From: Actinomycetes bacterium | Lineage (GTDB): Bacteria > Actinomycetota > Actinomycetes > Mycobacteriales > Mycobacteriaceae | DNA length: 64,000 bases | Direction: 5' to 3' | Assembly (NCBI GenBank): GCA_023460175.1 | Contig: JAEWRC010000080.1 | Span: 1-64,000, forward strand | Shown here: positions 7,698 through 17,508 of the stretch, piece by piece | Layout of the letters: the number at the start of each line of letters is the position of its first letter | How positions within the stretch are numbered: the stretch's first letter is position 1 | Notes under the pieces: generated by a model | What the model saw: only the letters and a program-made list of their open reading frames with translations | Databases searched by the model: none | Told to the model about the DNA's origin: nothing | Translations under genes and position numbers: made by a program

Positions 7698-8923
7698 CGC
7701 GCCCCGGCGCGGTCGACCTCCGCGAGATCAACGCCGCCGACGTCTACATCGGCAACGACCCCGCGGCCCGACTGAGTCGCGAGCGCGGAGACACAGTCAG
7801 CTTCGACTACCTCGCTGATCAGGATCTGAGTGCGGGCAACCTCCGCGCCCGATCCGTCTCGTGGTCGCTCCTGCGATCCAACGAGTACCCGCTGCGCACC
7901 ACCGGCGGCGCGGTTCCCGCATTCTTCGCCGGGCTGCTTCCGGAAGGCGTGCGCCTCGGCGTCGTCACGTCCTCGACCAAGACCTCCGCCGACGATCACT
8001 TCACGCTGCTACTGGCCATCGGGGCCGACACAACCGGCAACGTTCGTGTGTATCCGAGCGGAGCGGAACCGGTCCGGCCCGATCCCATGTTCAATCCCCA
8101 GCTTGACAACGACTTTCACGCCGTATTCACCAGACTGACCGGCTCGGTCGAGGCCGACCCGGTCGGCCTCGCCGGAGTGCAACCCAAGGTCAGCGCCGGA
8201 ATGTTGTCGACACCCGCTCGGACCCCATCCGGCGCCGCCATCCTGAAGCTGAATCCCGCAAGTTATCCCCGGCTCGTCGAGAACGAACACTTCTTCATGA
8301 CGATGGCGTCGGCGTGCGGGCTGCGGGTCGCCAACACCACACTTCTCCACGATTCCCATGGCCGCAGCGCACTTTTGGTGGACCGGTTCGACCGCGCGGC
8401 CGGGGAACCCATCGCCCAAGAAGATGCCTGTCAGATCACCGATGTCTACCCCGCGTCCAAGTACCGCATCAAGACCGAAGCCGCCCTGGTCAACCTCGGT
8501 GAGGCCTGCGCGCGCGGTGGTGGCTCCAGGGTCGCCGCCATTGCGGAACTGTTCAGAACCGTGGTCTTTTCGTGGCTGATCGGCAACGGTGACCTGCACG
8601 GCAAGAACTTGTCGATCTTCAGCCCGGACGGAGTATGGCAACCGACTCCCGCGTACGACCTGCTCTGCACCCAGCCCTACGCCGGCTGGCGAGACCCCAT
8701 GGCTCTGAGCCTTTTCGGGCGCTCCAACAAGCTGACACGGAACCACTTCGTGGACTCCGGGGAACGACTCGGCCTTCGGCCCCGCGCCACCAACGCGATG
8801 ATTGATTCCTTGGTGGACGCGGCGCGAGAGTGGCCAGACCGATGTGGAGAGATCGGGTTCGACTCGAAGCAGACGGAGTTACTTGCACGGATGCTCCGCG
8901 CCAGGATCAAGAGCTTGCTGTGA
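7694..8923 (+). CDS. hipA: HipA-like serine/threonine kinase toxin
   Basis: A 409-aa HipA-family protein. An N-terminal subdomain (about 1-110, SWSLLRSNEYPLR and PAFFAGLLPEGVR) precedes the kinase core. GVQPKVSAGML near 160 and ILKLNP near 185 form the nucleotide pocket; LLVDRFDR, the catalytic WLIGNGDLHGKNLSIF near 295-310 and PAYDLLCTQPY near 320 follow. HipA kinases phosphorylate translation factors (GltX in E. coli), arresting growth and causing persistence; the target here is not known. Translationally coupled to hipB by a 4-base overlap. The last 17 bp overlap the convergent MazG-like gene. Confidence 0.9.
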   Translation: MTRPGAVDLREINAADVYIGNDPAARLSRERGDTVSFDYLADQDLSAGNLRARSVSWSLLRSNEYPLRTTGGAVPAFFAGLLPEGVRLGVVTSSTKTSADDHFTLLLAIGADTTGNVRVYPSGAEPVRPDPMFNPQLDNDFHAVFTRLTGSVEADPVGLAGVQPKVSAGMLSTPARTPSGAAILKLNPASYPRLVENEHFFMTMASACGLRVANTTLLHDSHGRSALLVDRFDRAAGEPIAQEDACQITDVYPASKYRIKTEAALVNLGEACARGGGSRVAAIAELFRTVVFSWLIGNGDLHGKNLSIFSPDGVWQPTPAYDLLCTQPYAGWRDPMALSLFGRSNKLTRNHFVDSGERLGLRPRATNAMIDSLVDAAREWPDRCGEIGFDSKQTELLARMLRARIKSLL

Positions 8924-9236
8924 CGGCCCCGCCGCTCTCCAGCCAGCAGCGCGTAGCGAAACCTCCTCGGCTCAGGCGCTTCTCGTCGGCGGCAGCGATG
9001 ATGTCCGAGAGACCGTACCCGTGCCGTTCGACGATCGCGGCGAGGACCTCCAGGACATCGGCGGCCTCCTCCAGGACGGCTTCTGCGGTGGCGGCGGAAC
9101 GCAGCTCTGCGGTTTCCTCATCGAGCTTGTCCAACAGTGCCGCCGCGAACTCGTCGTCCTCGAGCTGCCGAACGATCGGGGTGCGCCCCGACACGCGGAT
9201 CAACGCCGGGATGTTGTCACGCACAAGTTTGGCCAC
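8907..9236 (-). CDS. MazG-like nucleotide pyrophosphohydrolase
   Basis: A 109-aa all-alpha protein: AKLVRDNIPALI at the start, then a helix with the acidic pair EETAEL and a second with EEAADVLEVLAAI. This is the MazG/HisE-like fold in which clustered Glu/Asp residues bind Mg and hydrolyse NTPs or phosphoribosyl-ATP-like substrates. The GTG at 9236 is preceded by GAGGGGG; longer upstream readings run through the divergent HNH gene. It probably serves as a house-cleaning nucleotide hydrolase. Confidence 0.75.
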   Translation of the reverse strand: MAKLVRDNIPALIRVSGRTPIVRQLEDDEFAAALLDKLDEETAELRSAATAEAVLEEAADVLEVLAAIVERHGYGLSDIIAAADEKRLSRGGFATRCWLESGGAVTASS

Positions 9237-9307
9237 GTTGTCCCCCTCGTCGTCGATAATGCTCGCGTGAGGTTGTATCGCAGCGAGCCGACATCTGGGA
9301 TGCGGGT

Positions 9308-10387
9308 GTGACCGAGACCGGCGACCCGCTCCTGCTGGGTCAGCGCGTGGTCGCGATCCTCGAGACCGGGTTGCGCACCGCCACCTACAAGCTGGCGACG
9401 CTGATGGCGCTGACCGAGCACTGTGTGGAAAACCTGCCCACCGATCCGGCCGACCCGCTGCAGGTACCCCTTCCCGCGTTGGCGCACCGCGTGCTGGAGA
9501 TCTACTGGCATCAGGTGCGGCCGTTCGACGGCCATGAGTTGCGGCAATCCACCCAGCCCAGAGCGCGGATCCTGGCTGCCACCACGTCGCTACGCGATGC
9601 GGCAGGGGTGGGTCGCGGCGGCTTCTCCGTGGACACCGCGCGACTGCGCGCACCCGAGGCCTACCAGCGCGCCATCGACGATGTCGCGTTATGCCTGGCG
9701 CAACAGCCGCTGCACCGTCTGCAGAAGTTGCCCGGAGCCTCGACCAGCGACGCCTTCCTCTACGACGATGCGTTCCTGCACGACAAGGTCAGCCGCTCGA
9801 TCCTGCGCGCGCGTGGCGACGCGATTGTCCTGAATCCCGGGGTGGCCCATGGCCTGGCACGCTTGGCCGGGCTGTTGAAGCCGGCGTTGGAGATCATGTG
9901 GGTCGACGATGTGCGCCGGATGAACAAATTCCTCGCCGCCGAGGTCCCCGACGTGGCCGGGCATCTGTTCGGCCGGGAGCGCACCGCGTTGGCCGCGGTT
10001 CGTGAGCCCTTCAAGGAAGCCTTCGGGCCGCACTGCTTTTACTGCCGAACTCATCTTCCCGCCAACAACCCCATCGATCATGTACTGCCGTGGTCGCTGG
10101 TGGGCATCGACGGCCTGGCCAACCTGGTGCTGGCATGTGCGCGGTGCAACGGCGACAAGAGCGGCTCATTGCCGGCGGTGGCGATCGTCGACCGGGTGTT
10201 GGAACGCGATCAGGGTGTGCTCGAGGAGGTCGCGGCATCGCTGCAGTGGCCCACCCAACATCCGCGGGTCGTCGCGGCCGCCCGCGGTATCTACCTCGGT
10301 CAGCCGGCCGGGGTGCCGACGTGGTCGGGGTACCGGCGCAGCGAGCGGTTGGACATCAGCTTCCCACCGTGGTGGGCGCAGCGGTAG
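9308..10387 (+). CDS. HNH endonuclease
   Basis: A 359-aa protein beginning at GTG 9308. The N-terminal ~230 residues are helical and show no motif I recognise. The C-terminal part is an HNH nuclease of the Cys4 type: HCFYC near 240, PIDHVLPWSLVG, then NLVLACARCNGDKSG, giving the metal-binding cysteines and the catalytic Asp-His. A degenerate second copy of this C-terminal region lies at about 23.0 kb. It is divergent from the MazG-like gene (71-bp gap) and convergent with the methyltransferase. Such HNH proteins are often mobile or defence nucleases; the specificity is unknown. Confidence 0.82.
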   Translation: MTETGDPLLLGQRVVAILETGLRTATYKLATLMALTEHCVENLPTDPADPLQVPLPALAHRVLEIYWHQVRPFDGHELRQSTQPRARILAATTSLRDAAGVGRGGFSVDTARLRAPEAYQRAIDDVALCLAQQPLHRLQKLPGASTSDAFLYDDAFLHDKVSRSILRARGDAIVLNPGVAHGLARLAGLLKPALEIMWVDDVRRMNKFLAAEVPDVAGHLFGRERTALAAVREPFKEAFGPHCFYCRTHLPANNPIDHVLPWSLVGIDGLANLVLACARCNGDKSGSLPAVAIVDRVLERDQGVLEEVAASLQWPTQHPRVVAAARGIYLGQPAGVPTWSGYRRSERLDISFPPWWAQR

Positions 10388-10399
10388 TGCGCCGCGCCC

Positions 10400-10945
10400 C
10401 TACTTGCGGGCCAGCAGCCACGCTTCGCCGGCGCCCTCGTCGGCCGCGATCAGGCGCAGCGCGGCGAACGCATCCATCAGTTCCCCCGGCGCAGCCCGGA
10501 ACGGCCCCGGTTCAGCGCCGACGGAACTCAGAACGGAGATCGCCAGGAGCCCGCCGGGCGCCAGCCGGTCGATGATCGGTCGGTCGAGCCGACGGTCCCG
10601 GAATCGGTGGCAGACGATCACATCGGCCGGCGGGTCCGCCGGGAGGCCGTCGTCGAGGTCGACGACGTCGAAGCGGCAGCGCTGCCGGACCCCGACACGC
10701 TCGGCCAACTCCCGGGCCTGCTCGACGGCCACGGGCGAGACGTCGACTCCCCACACGTCCACTCCGCGGCGGGCCAACCACACGCTGGCCGTGCCCGGCC
10801 CGCAGGCCAGGTCCAACGCATGTCCCTCGGTCGGAAACAGGTCTTCGTAGGCCGCGAACGCTGTTGGCGCAGCTACCGATTCGGCCGGCGGGGTGCAGCG
10901 GGTCTGATAGCGCTCATCCCACCGGGCGCGGTCCTGCTCGCTCAT
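10400..10945 (-). CDS. Class I SAM-dependent methyltransferase coupled to jetD
   Basis: A 181-aa Rossmann-fold methyltransferase. ALDLACGPGTASVWLARRG near 45-60 is motif I, VWGVDVSPVAVEQA is the acidic end of strand 2, and FDVVDLDDGLP and DVIVCHRF give motifs II-III. There is no DNA-methylase catalytic motif (no NPPY or PC), so a small-molecule or protein substrate is more likely. The start codon overlaps the jetD stop (ATGA at 10942-10945), so the ribosome can pass directly from the Wadjet operon to this gene. Whether it belongs to the defence system or is just the next gene is undecided. Confidence 0.8.
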   Translation of the reverse strand: MSEQDRARWDERYQTRCTPPAESVAAPTAFAAYEDLFPTEGHALDLACGPGTASVWLARRGVDVWGVDVSPVAVEQARELAERVGVRQRCRFDVVDLDDGLPADPPADVIVCHRFRDRRLDRPIIDRLAPGGLLAISVLSSVGAEPGPFRAAPGELMDAFAALRLIAADEGAGEAWLLARK

Positions 10946-12108
10946 GTGGTCAGGCTACGCAGGCGCTCTTCGGCCCAACCCCAGTCGACGCGTTCCTGTT
11001 CGAGACGGACGCGATTACCCACCCCGTCCTCCACTAGGTCGGTGTAGAGGCGCTGCTCGTCGTGGGTGAGTCGGGTGAGAACGGATTTCGCCGGCCGGTC
11101 TTCGGTCACCCACCGGTCGCTGTGGGCCAGCAGGGTGGCTCGGTCCATCAATACCGATCGTGCATTCGGCAGCCACGCCCGCAGCCGGTCCAGGATGGCG
11201 AACCCGTGAGTGTCGATGTCGCCCCAGTACACGACGTCGACACCCGCCAGCCAGGGCAGCCGGCCCACGTAATCGACTTCAAAGCCCTTGCCCCAGATCA
11301 CCACCCCGTGGTCGGGCACTTCGGCACTCAGGTAGCTGATCTCGTTCTCGATGATCACCGCAACACGTGGCTCGACGTCGAGCTGTGCGAGTTCTTCGGC
11401 GCGCACGGCGAGTTCGGTGAGCACCGCGGGCAGGCCCAACGACCGGGCGGGCCGCAACCGCACCAGGCTGGGCTTGGGCCGCAGACCCAGATCAGCCAGG
11501 AATCCGGGGGCCGACGCGGAGACACCTAACATGCCGGCCAGATCCGACCGATGCCGGTCGGCGAACTTGGTGTCGACCCCGGGCGCGCTGATCTCACGCA
11601 GGTAGCGGCCCGAGTGCCGGTGACCGTCGAGCCAGTCGTAGGCGGCGATCAATTGCGGCATCCGCGACGCCAGCGCGAGCGCTCGGTGGGGATGCGCAAG
11701 GAGCCACTCGCGAACCCGCGGGTGCTCCCGTACCTGTTCCAACAGGCCGTCGTAACGATCGACCACTGCCGCCACGCCGAGCAGGCTCCAGGCCTGCCTA
11801 TAGGAGCCCACCTTCGCGCGGACGGGCACCGCGTTGCGGCCAATCTGCCTGCCGCCGATGGACTTCCACTCCAAGGTGTAGCGCGCATCATCGCGTCGGC
11901 CGGCGTCGAGGGCACCCACCCAGGCGCGGGCCGCGGCGATATCTTCGCCGATCTGTGCCGGGCGGGGACCGCGCAGTGCCAGCTCGATCGGCACAAAGGG
12001 TTCACCCTCGGCGTAGGAACGCAACAAAGATCCGTTGTCCCACCGTCGTCTGACCTTCGCGGCGATGTCCTCCGGGCTGGTCCACGCGGTGCTCACCACC
12101 ATGCTCAC
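10942..12108 (-). CDS. jetD: JetD, Wadjet Toprim nuclease subunit
   Basis: A 388-aa protein with the DUF3322 N-terminus and DUF2220 C-terminus of JetD. The Toprim-like core is visible as VAVIIENEISYLS (Glu), then VVYWGDIDTHGFAILDRLR near residue 295 (DxD). In Wadjet, JetD cleaves circular plasmid DNA after the JetABC loop-extrusion motor detects small circles. The GTG at 12108 overlaps the jetC stop (GTGA); an ATG two codons later (12102) is the alternative. Last gene of the jet set, itself overlapping the methyltransferase start. Confidence 0.9.
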   Translation of the reverse strand: MSMVVSTAWTSPEDIAAKVRRRWDNGSLLRSYAEGEPFVPIELALRGPRPAQIGEDIAAARAWVGALDAGRRDDARYTLEWKSIGGRQIGRNAVPVRAKVGSYRQAWSLLGVAAVVDRYDGLLEQVREHPRVREWLLAHPHRALALASRMPQLIAAYDWLDGHRHSGRYLREISAPGVDTKFADRHRSDLAGMLGVSASAPGFLADLGLRPKPSLVRLRPARSLGLPAVLTELAVRAEELAQLDVEPRVAVIIENEISYLSAEVPDHGVVIWGKGFEVDYVGRLPWLAGVDVVYWGDIDTHGFAILDRLRAWLPNARSVLMDRATLLAHSDRWVTEDRPAKSVLTRLTHDEQRLYTDLVEDGVGNRVRLEQERVDWGWAEERLRSLTT

Positions 12109-15100
12109 GGTCGAGGCCCGTCCCGGCGGGCCCGGTACTCCTCGATGGTCATGGTCTGCAGCCGCGAGTACGTCCCGGTCGGGTTGTCCACCATGCCGAT
12201 CGCCTTCACATACGGCTCGATGACATGCACCTTCTGCAGCGGCGTGACGATCAGCAGTTGCAGGCCGAGCGTCGCGAAGAGATCCAATGCGTAGCGGGTC
12301 GAGACGTCCGAGCCGCGCCCGAAGGCCTCGTCGATGACGGCGAACCGGAAGTCGCGGGATTTCGCGGCACCCCATTCCAGCCCGAACTGATACGCCAGGG
12401 AGGCGGCCAGGATGGTGTAGGCCAGCTTCTCCTTCTGACCGCCGGACTTGCCGTCGGAGTCGCTGTAGTGTTCCCATTCGACGTCGGTGTCGACGTCGCG
12501 TTCGGAGGCCGAGAACACGAACCAGTTGCGCACATCGGTGACCCGTCGGGTCCAGTTCTTGTCCGATTCCGCATACCCGTCGCGACCGCGGAAGCGTTCG
12601 ATGATCCGCTTGACATCCAGGAAGCGCTGCTCGGAGTACTGGTCGCCGTCGACCGCCAAGGTGTCGTTGGTCAGGTTGCGCAGATCGGAACGGAACTGCG
12701 CGACATCCTGATTGGTGGTGGCCTCCTTCTCCAATCGGATGAAGCGGCCCGGGTTGTAGGGCACCGCGCCCAGCGCCTCGTTGATGCGGTCGACACGCTC
12801 GTCGATGGCCGAGGCCTGCCGGCCCAGCCAGTTGTTGAACCCTGCCAACTCTTGGATGGCGTTCTTGTTGAGCTGCTCCTTGAACTCGGTCTCGAACCGC
12901 GGCAGGTCGTCGGTCGCGACGCGCTCGCGGAGCGCGAGGAAGTCACCGCGGGCCTCGACGGTGGCGTCCATGTCCGCGCGTAGTTCGGGCCAGCGGTTCA
13001 AGAACGTGGTCATGTACTGACCCAGGTTCAGGGCATGGCCGTTGAGTTGGCCGGAGAGCCGCTCGATGCGCCGGTGCAGATCCTCCGACAGCGCCGCCTC
13101 GGTGTCGGCGCAGTCCGACGCGCGCTGCGGCCGGCGCTTTCCCAGCCGCTGCTCCAGTGCCGGGTACGCCGCGCGCGCGGTGTCCAGCTGTTCGCGGCTG
13201 CGCACGGCAACGTATTCGTCGTCGCGCGAGCGTTCTTGTTGCGCGCGCTGCACGGCGGCCTGGGTGGTGGCCAATTCGCCGGTGAGCTTCTTCGTCAGTT
13301 CCGCTGCGGCGGCGGACTCCTCGGCGTTGCGGGCCAGCTCCCCGGCGATCTCCTCCAGCCGTGACGAGCCGGTCTCGAGCCGGAGGCGTTCGTCGTCGTG
13401 GGCCGCGGCGCGCGCCTCGGCGTCGTCGACGTCGAGATCGGTCCAGGATCGGAATCCCTCGACCCGCAGGAACGCATCCAGCCGGCGTTGCAGGGCATCC
13501 CGCTGCTCGCCGAGGGCGCTGGCCGACGCGGCGGCCTGATCGCGCTCGCGTTCGAGCTCGGCGAGCTCGGTGCGCAGCGCGGCGATCTTGCGTTCGTTCA
13601 CCCAACCGAGCACCCACCGACGGGGGTCGTCGACGCGATACCGGTCGTCCTTCTCGTGCCGGCCGGCGGAACGTATCTGCCCCTCGCGGGTGACGGCCTT
13701 GCGCTCGCTGCGGAATTCGTCGAGGTTTGTCGCACAGCGGAAGTCGGCCCGTCGCATCAGTTCGTTGCGCAGGTAGTCCTCGAATGGTCCGTCCCGGACT
13801 TCGATGCAGTCGGCCAGCAGTAGCCCGTCCGGGGTCGTCGGCTGCAGCCGAACCTGATGTTGTGGCACCCGCTCGTAGACCAGCTTGGCGCCGCGGCCGG
13901 CCACCGTGAGCCGGCGCGCGTTGACCCACGCGGTGACGGCATCGTAATGCGGCTGAGCCACCAGCAGTGACAGGGCGAACCCGCGCAACACGCGTTCTGC
14001 GGCGCCCCGCCACTGCGAGTGCTCCTCGTACACGTCGAGCAGTTCCCCGGCATAGGGCAGGTCCTGCGGGGTCAGTCCCAGCGCCGCACACAACTCGGCG
14101 CGCACCACCACCTGCTCGCGCGGCAGGTTGTCGGTGCGTTCCAGCAGGCTGTCGATCTCTCTGGTGAGAACCTCGCACTCCCGCTGACGCTCGCGCTCCC
14201 GGCCGATCGCGTCGACGGTGGCCGCATCGAGGTCGCGCTTCTCTGCGGCCAGTCGGGGACGCTCGGTCCCGACGAGGGCATGCAACGCCGCGAACGCCTG
14301 CCGATCGGCGGCCGGCCGCAACCCGGCTTCGGCGACCGCGGCGTCGAACAACGCCCTTGCCTCCCTGCGGGATTCAGCCTGCGCGCGGGCCGCCTCCACC
14401 AAGCGTTCGAGCTCGCCGATGCGGTTGCCGCCGGCCTGGGCGCGCTCTTCGATCAGTGCGTCGCGTTCGCGGCCGAGCCGTTGTTGCTCGGCGTCTGCCG
14501 CGTCCTGCTGCTGCCACAGTGCGGCGCCGTCGGCTTCGAGCCGCAGGATCTCGTCGGCCAGTAGGACCGAGCGCAGTTCGGCGATGAACAACCGCACCGC
14601 TGAGCGCTCGAGTTCCAGGCCGACCCGTTCGGCGAACGCGGCGTCGTACTTGGCGGCGGTGTCGACGATCGGTTGCAGCAGTTCGAGTTGCTCGCGGGCG
14701 CGTTTGACGGCGTCATATGCCTTGGTCAAGTCGTCGAAATGCCCGATGATGTCGCGGACTCGGTCGGTCGAATCGCTGGGCTCGAGCATGTGATCGCGCA
14801 CGAAATCGTTGAGGTTGCCCACGGATTTCATCGACACGGTCTGGTGGAACAGTTCGAGCGCCTGCTCCGAACGGATGCCCAGCAGGCGACGCAGCGAGGT
14901 GGCGTATTTGGGGAACTCGTCGAAGATCTCGGCCCCGGCGGCGCGCAGTTGCCGGCGCAGGTCGCGCAGTTCGGTGCCGAATCCGCCGAAGTCCGTCGCG
15001 ATCGAAAGTTCTTTGGTGGCGGTGACGAAGAACCGGTAGGGCTGTCCGGTTTTCTCGCGCTGTTGGAACACCTGGGCGAGCGTCACCGTCTCGTCGTGAC

Positions 15101-15488
15101 CGTGGTTGCGGAACACCCCGAGAATCACCGAGTAGGTGCGCTTGTTCTCCCGCAGGCCTTTCGGGCGGGACTTGCCGCTCGATTCGTTGCGCTCGGACTT
15201 GTAGTAGCCCTCGACGTAGGACCGCAGGGTGCGTTCCTTGGCCTCGGCGCCGGCGGCCTTGTTGTAAGCCGCCTTGTGCGACGGCACCAGCAAGGTGGTG
15301 AGCGCGTCGACGAGCGTCGATTTGCCCGACCCGATGTCGCCGGTCAGCAACGCCGTGTCGGCGCCGGGGGCGAATCTCCAGGCATGATCGTCGAACGTGC
15401 CCCAGTTGTAGACCTCGGCGTACTGCAGTCGGTAGCCCGCCCGGCGATCCTCCCCGAGATCTGCTGTGTCGAACAGGGTTTCATTCAT
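12105..15488 (-). CDS. jetC: JetC, SMC/MukB-like ATPase of Wadjet
   Basis: An 1127-aa SMC-like ATPase. Walker A is LLTGDIGSGKSTLVDAL near residue 50; long coiled-coil arms rich in Glu, Arg, Ala and Gln run from about 250 to 850; the C-terminal head has SGGQKEKLAYTILAASLAYQ (signature) and RFAVIDEAFGRGSD near 1050 (Walker B). JetC is the motor that extrudes DNA loops, equivalent to MukB. The ATG at 15488 overlaps the jetB stop (ATGA). Length and head/coil order fit the COG4913 family. Confidence 0.93.
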   Translation of the reverse strand: MNETLFDTADLGEDRRAGYRLQYAEVYNWGTFDDHAWRFAPGADTALLTGDIGSGKSTLVDALTTLLVPSHKAAYNKAAGAEAKERTLRSYVEGYYKSERNESSGKSRPKGLRENKRTYSVILGVFRNHGHDETVTLAQVFQQREKTGQPYRFFVTATKELSIATDFGGFGTELRDLRRQLRAAGAEIFDEFPKYATSLRRLLGIRSEQALELFHQTVSMKSVGNLNDFVRDHMLEPSDSTDRVRDIIGHFDDLTKAYDAVKRAREQLELLQPIVDTAAKYDAAFAERVGLELERSAVRLFIAELRSVLLADEILRLEADGAALWQQQDAADAEQQRLGRERDALIEERAQAGGNRIGELERLVEAARAQAESRREARALFDAAVAEAGLRPAADRQAFAALHALVGTERPRLAAEKRDLDAATVDAIGRERERQRECEVLTREIDSLLERTDNLPREQVVVRAELCAALGLTPQDLPYAGELLDVYEEHSQWRGAAERVLRGFALSLLVAQPHYDAVTAWVNARRLTVAGRGAKLVYERVPQHQVRLQPTTPDGLLLADCIEVRDGPFEDYLRNELMRRADFRCATNLDEFRSERKAVTREGQIRSAGRHEKDDRYRVDDPRRWVLGWVNERKIAALRTELAELERERDQAAASASALGEQRDALQRRLDAFLRVEGFRSWTDLDVDDAEARAAAHDDERLRLETGSSRLEEIAGELARNAEESAAAAELTKKLTGELATTQAAVQRAQQERSRDDEYVAVRSREQLDTARAAYPALEQRLGKRRPQRASDCADTEAALSEDLHRRIERLSGQLNGHALNLGQYMTTFLNRWPELRADMDATVEARGDFLALRERVATDDLPRFETEFKEQLNKNAIQELAGFNNWLGRQASAIDERVDRINEALGAVPYNPGRFIRLEKEATTNQDVAQFRSDLRNLTNDTLAVDGDQYSEQRFLDVKRIIERFRGRDGYAESDKNWTRRVTDVRNWFVFSASERDVDTDVEWEHYSDSDGKSGGQKEKLAYTILAASLAYQFGLEWGAAKSRDFRFAVIDEAFGRGSDVSTRYALDLFATLGLQLLIVTPLQKVHVIEPYVKAIGMVDNPTGTYSRLQTMTIEEYRARRDGPRP

Positions 15489-16060
15489 TCCTCGGCCGGC
15501 CTCCCAGCGTATTCGCGCAGCTTGGCCGAGAAGTCCGACAGGGTCTGGGCGTCGACATAGGCCTTGAGGATGCGCCGCACCTCCCATTCGCCCCGCTGGC
15601 CCCGCAACTGGCGCAGGAAACCGAGCTCGGCGACCTTCTTGATGGTGGTCTCCGCCTGGTCGACGACACGGGCGTCGTTGGTGGAATCGGCCTGGAACAG
15701 CCGCAGCATCTCGACGATCTGATCGGTGCTCAGCACCAGTCGGCCCTCACCGCCGCTGGTCTCGAATTCGACGAGCCGCTTGCGCAGCAGTACCAGCAGC
15801 AGGCTGACGTTGTAGGTCAGGGCTCGGCGCCGGACCAGCCGCGGCAGCGCTTCCTCGCCGTCCTCCTCCGGCCGGGAACGCAGGTAGGCGTAGCCCTCGG
15901 TGTCGTCGACCACCACGTCGACGCCGATGGTGGCGAAGTGGTCGCGCACGCCGGCGCCCCACCGTTCCAGCGTCTGCCAGGTCTCCTCGTCGGAGGTCCG
16001 GTACACGACGCCCTGCATCAGCCGGATGATGGCGGCGGCGACGGCGCGGTCGTTGCTCAT
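15485..16060 (-). CDS. jetB: JetB, MukE-like Wadjet subunit
   Basis: A 191-aa protein of the DUF4194 type, with two winged-helix-like parts: AAIIRLMQGVVYRTSDEETW at the start and the C-terminal VAELGFLRQLRGQRGEWEVR segment. The middle holds DTEGYAYLRSRP and NVSLLLVLLRKRLVEFE. JetB is the kite-type subunit that links the JetA kleisin to the JetC heads. Start and stop both overlap neighbours by 4 bases (ATGA), as expected for a complex made in fixed ratio. Confidence 0.9.
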   Translation of the reverse strand: MSNDRAVAAAIIRLMQGVVYRTSDEETWQTLERWGAGVRDHFATIGVDVVVDDTEGYAYLRSRPEEDGEEALPRLVRRRALTYNVSLLLVLLRKRLVEFETSGGEGRLVLSTDQIVEMLRLFQADSTNDARVVDQAETTIKKVAELGFLRQLRGQRGEWEVRRILKAYVDAQTLSDFSAKLREYAGRPAEE

Positions 16061-17505
16061 CGGCGCCGCACCGCCTGCCGTCGCACGGTCACTTTCGGCA
16101 GCCGCGCGCGTTTGGTGACGTCCGGGTTGGCGGGATCGGGATAGTCCAGGACGGTCTCGTCGGTGTCATCCATGTCGATACTCACCTCATCGTCGTTGAG
16201 CGCCAGATAACCGACGATCTCGGCCGCGCCCTGCTCGATGGGATGGACCGCGACGACATCGGACAGCAACGCCGAGGAGTTCTCCGGCAGTACGGCGCGG
16301 ATGGTCTCGGCCAGTCGCGCCTGATCGATGTAGGTCTGCGTGAACAACACCGCGGCATCAACCTCTTCGCTCGACGGCGAGATCTCACTGTCGACGGCCA
16401 CCGTTACCGGCACTTGGTAGAGCGGGCGCTCGAACGGCAAGGCGATGTCGATGCCCGATTCGTCGACCTCGAGGCCGAACGACGGCGGGTTCGTGCGGAC
16501 ATCGAGCGCCGCAACCTCGACCGCCCGGACCAGATCCAGGACGCGGCGGTTCTCCAGCCAGACCTGATCGTCGAGGAAGCGACGCAGTTGTTCGGAGATC
16601 TGGCGAACGGTGCGCTGGGCCCGGTCGGCGGCCTCGGACCAGTCGTGGTGGACGCCCTTCACGCTGTGGCCGCGGTGGTCGTCTTCGACGACGTCGAGGG
16701 CCGACACCTTGGACAGGAGGTCGGCGAGTTCGGTCTGTCGTTGGTCCGAGAGCAGGAAGTCGTAGAACGCCTGGAAGCTGCGGCCCTGGTCAGAGCCGGC
16801 GATCTGCGAACGGCTGCCGACCAAGTCGGCCAGCAGTTCCCCCTTGGAGCCGTCCCAGCCGGCGATCTTCTCGCGGGCGGCCCGATCCAGCAGCCGGAAG
16901 TTCTCCTCGACCTCACGGAAATCCGACAGCAGCTCGCGCGCGGTGGTGGACAGCTGTTGGTAGCGGTCGCGGACGCCGGTGGCGTCGAGTACTGGAACAT
17001 CGCCGGCCTCCACAGCGGCGATCTCGGCGTCGAGTTCGTCGCGGCGGCGATGCAGCTCGGCGAGCCGGACTTCGGCGTCGATCTCGGTACCGTGCACAAT
17101 CTGGCGCAGCAACTCCACGACGGTGTGCAGCCGGGACTCGGTGCCCACGAAGGACCGGCCCCGCAACGCCGTCACCCAGGCGTAGGCCTTCTCGAAGGCC
17201 GGCGTCACCTCATAGTGCACCTCGTCGTCGCCGGCCGGGTAGAACCGGCGCAGGTAGCCGGCGTCGGTGGCCGCCCAGTCCTCCAGGTAGGCCCGGGGCT
17301 CCTTGGGATAGCGGTCTTCCTCGGCGTTGAGGGCGTAGAGGTGGTCATCCAGGGCGTCGGCAACCGCGCTGGCCGCAGATGCCCCGCGATTGCCCTGGAC
17401 GAAGAACTCGCCCAGGAAGGACAGGATCAGTGTCGCGTTGCCGGCGCGCAACAGGCGCCAGGCGGGATGCCTCTCCCGCAGCGCGCTGATCGCCTGGTAA
17501 TCCAC
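16057..17505 (-). CDS. jetA: JetA, MukF-like kleisin of Wadjet
   Basis: A 482-aa DUF3375 protein beginning at GTG 17505 (DYQAISALRERHPAWRLLRA), with the N-terminal winged-helix dimerisation region and a long helical middle (EIDAEVRLAELHRRRDELDA). JetA closes the SMC ring in Wadjet. It is the first gene of the jet set. No promoter stands out just upstream; the stop of an older reading frame lies 3 bp before the GTG. Confidence 0.9.
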   Translation of the reverse strand: MDYQAISALRERHPAWRLLRAGNATLILSFLGEFFVQGNRGASAASAVADALDDHLYALNAEEDRYPKEPRAYLEDWAATDAGYLRRFYPAGDDEVHYEVTPAFEKAYAWVTALRGRSFVGTESRLHTVVELLRQIVHGTEIDAEVRLAELHRRRDELDAEIAAVEAGDVPVLDATGVRDRYQQLSTTARELLSDFREVEENFRLLDRAAREKIAGWDGSKGELLADLVGSRSQIAGSDQGRSFQAFYDFLLSDQRQTELADLLSKVSALDVVEDDHRGHSVKGVHHDWSEAADRAQRTVRQISEQLRRFLDDQVWLENRRVLDLVRAVEVAALDVRTNPPSFGLEVDESGIDIALPFERPLYQVPVTVAVDSEISPSSEEVDAAVLFTQTYIDQARLAETIRAVLPENSSALLSDVVAVHPIEQGAAEIVGYLALNDDEVSIDMDDTDETVLDYPDPANPDVTKRARLPKVTVRRQAVRRR

Positions 17506-17508
17506 GAC

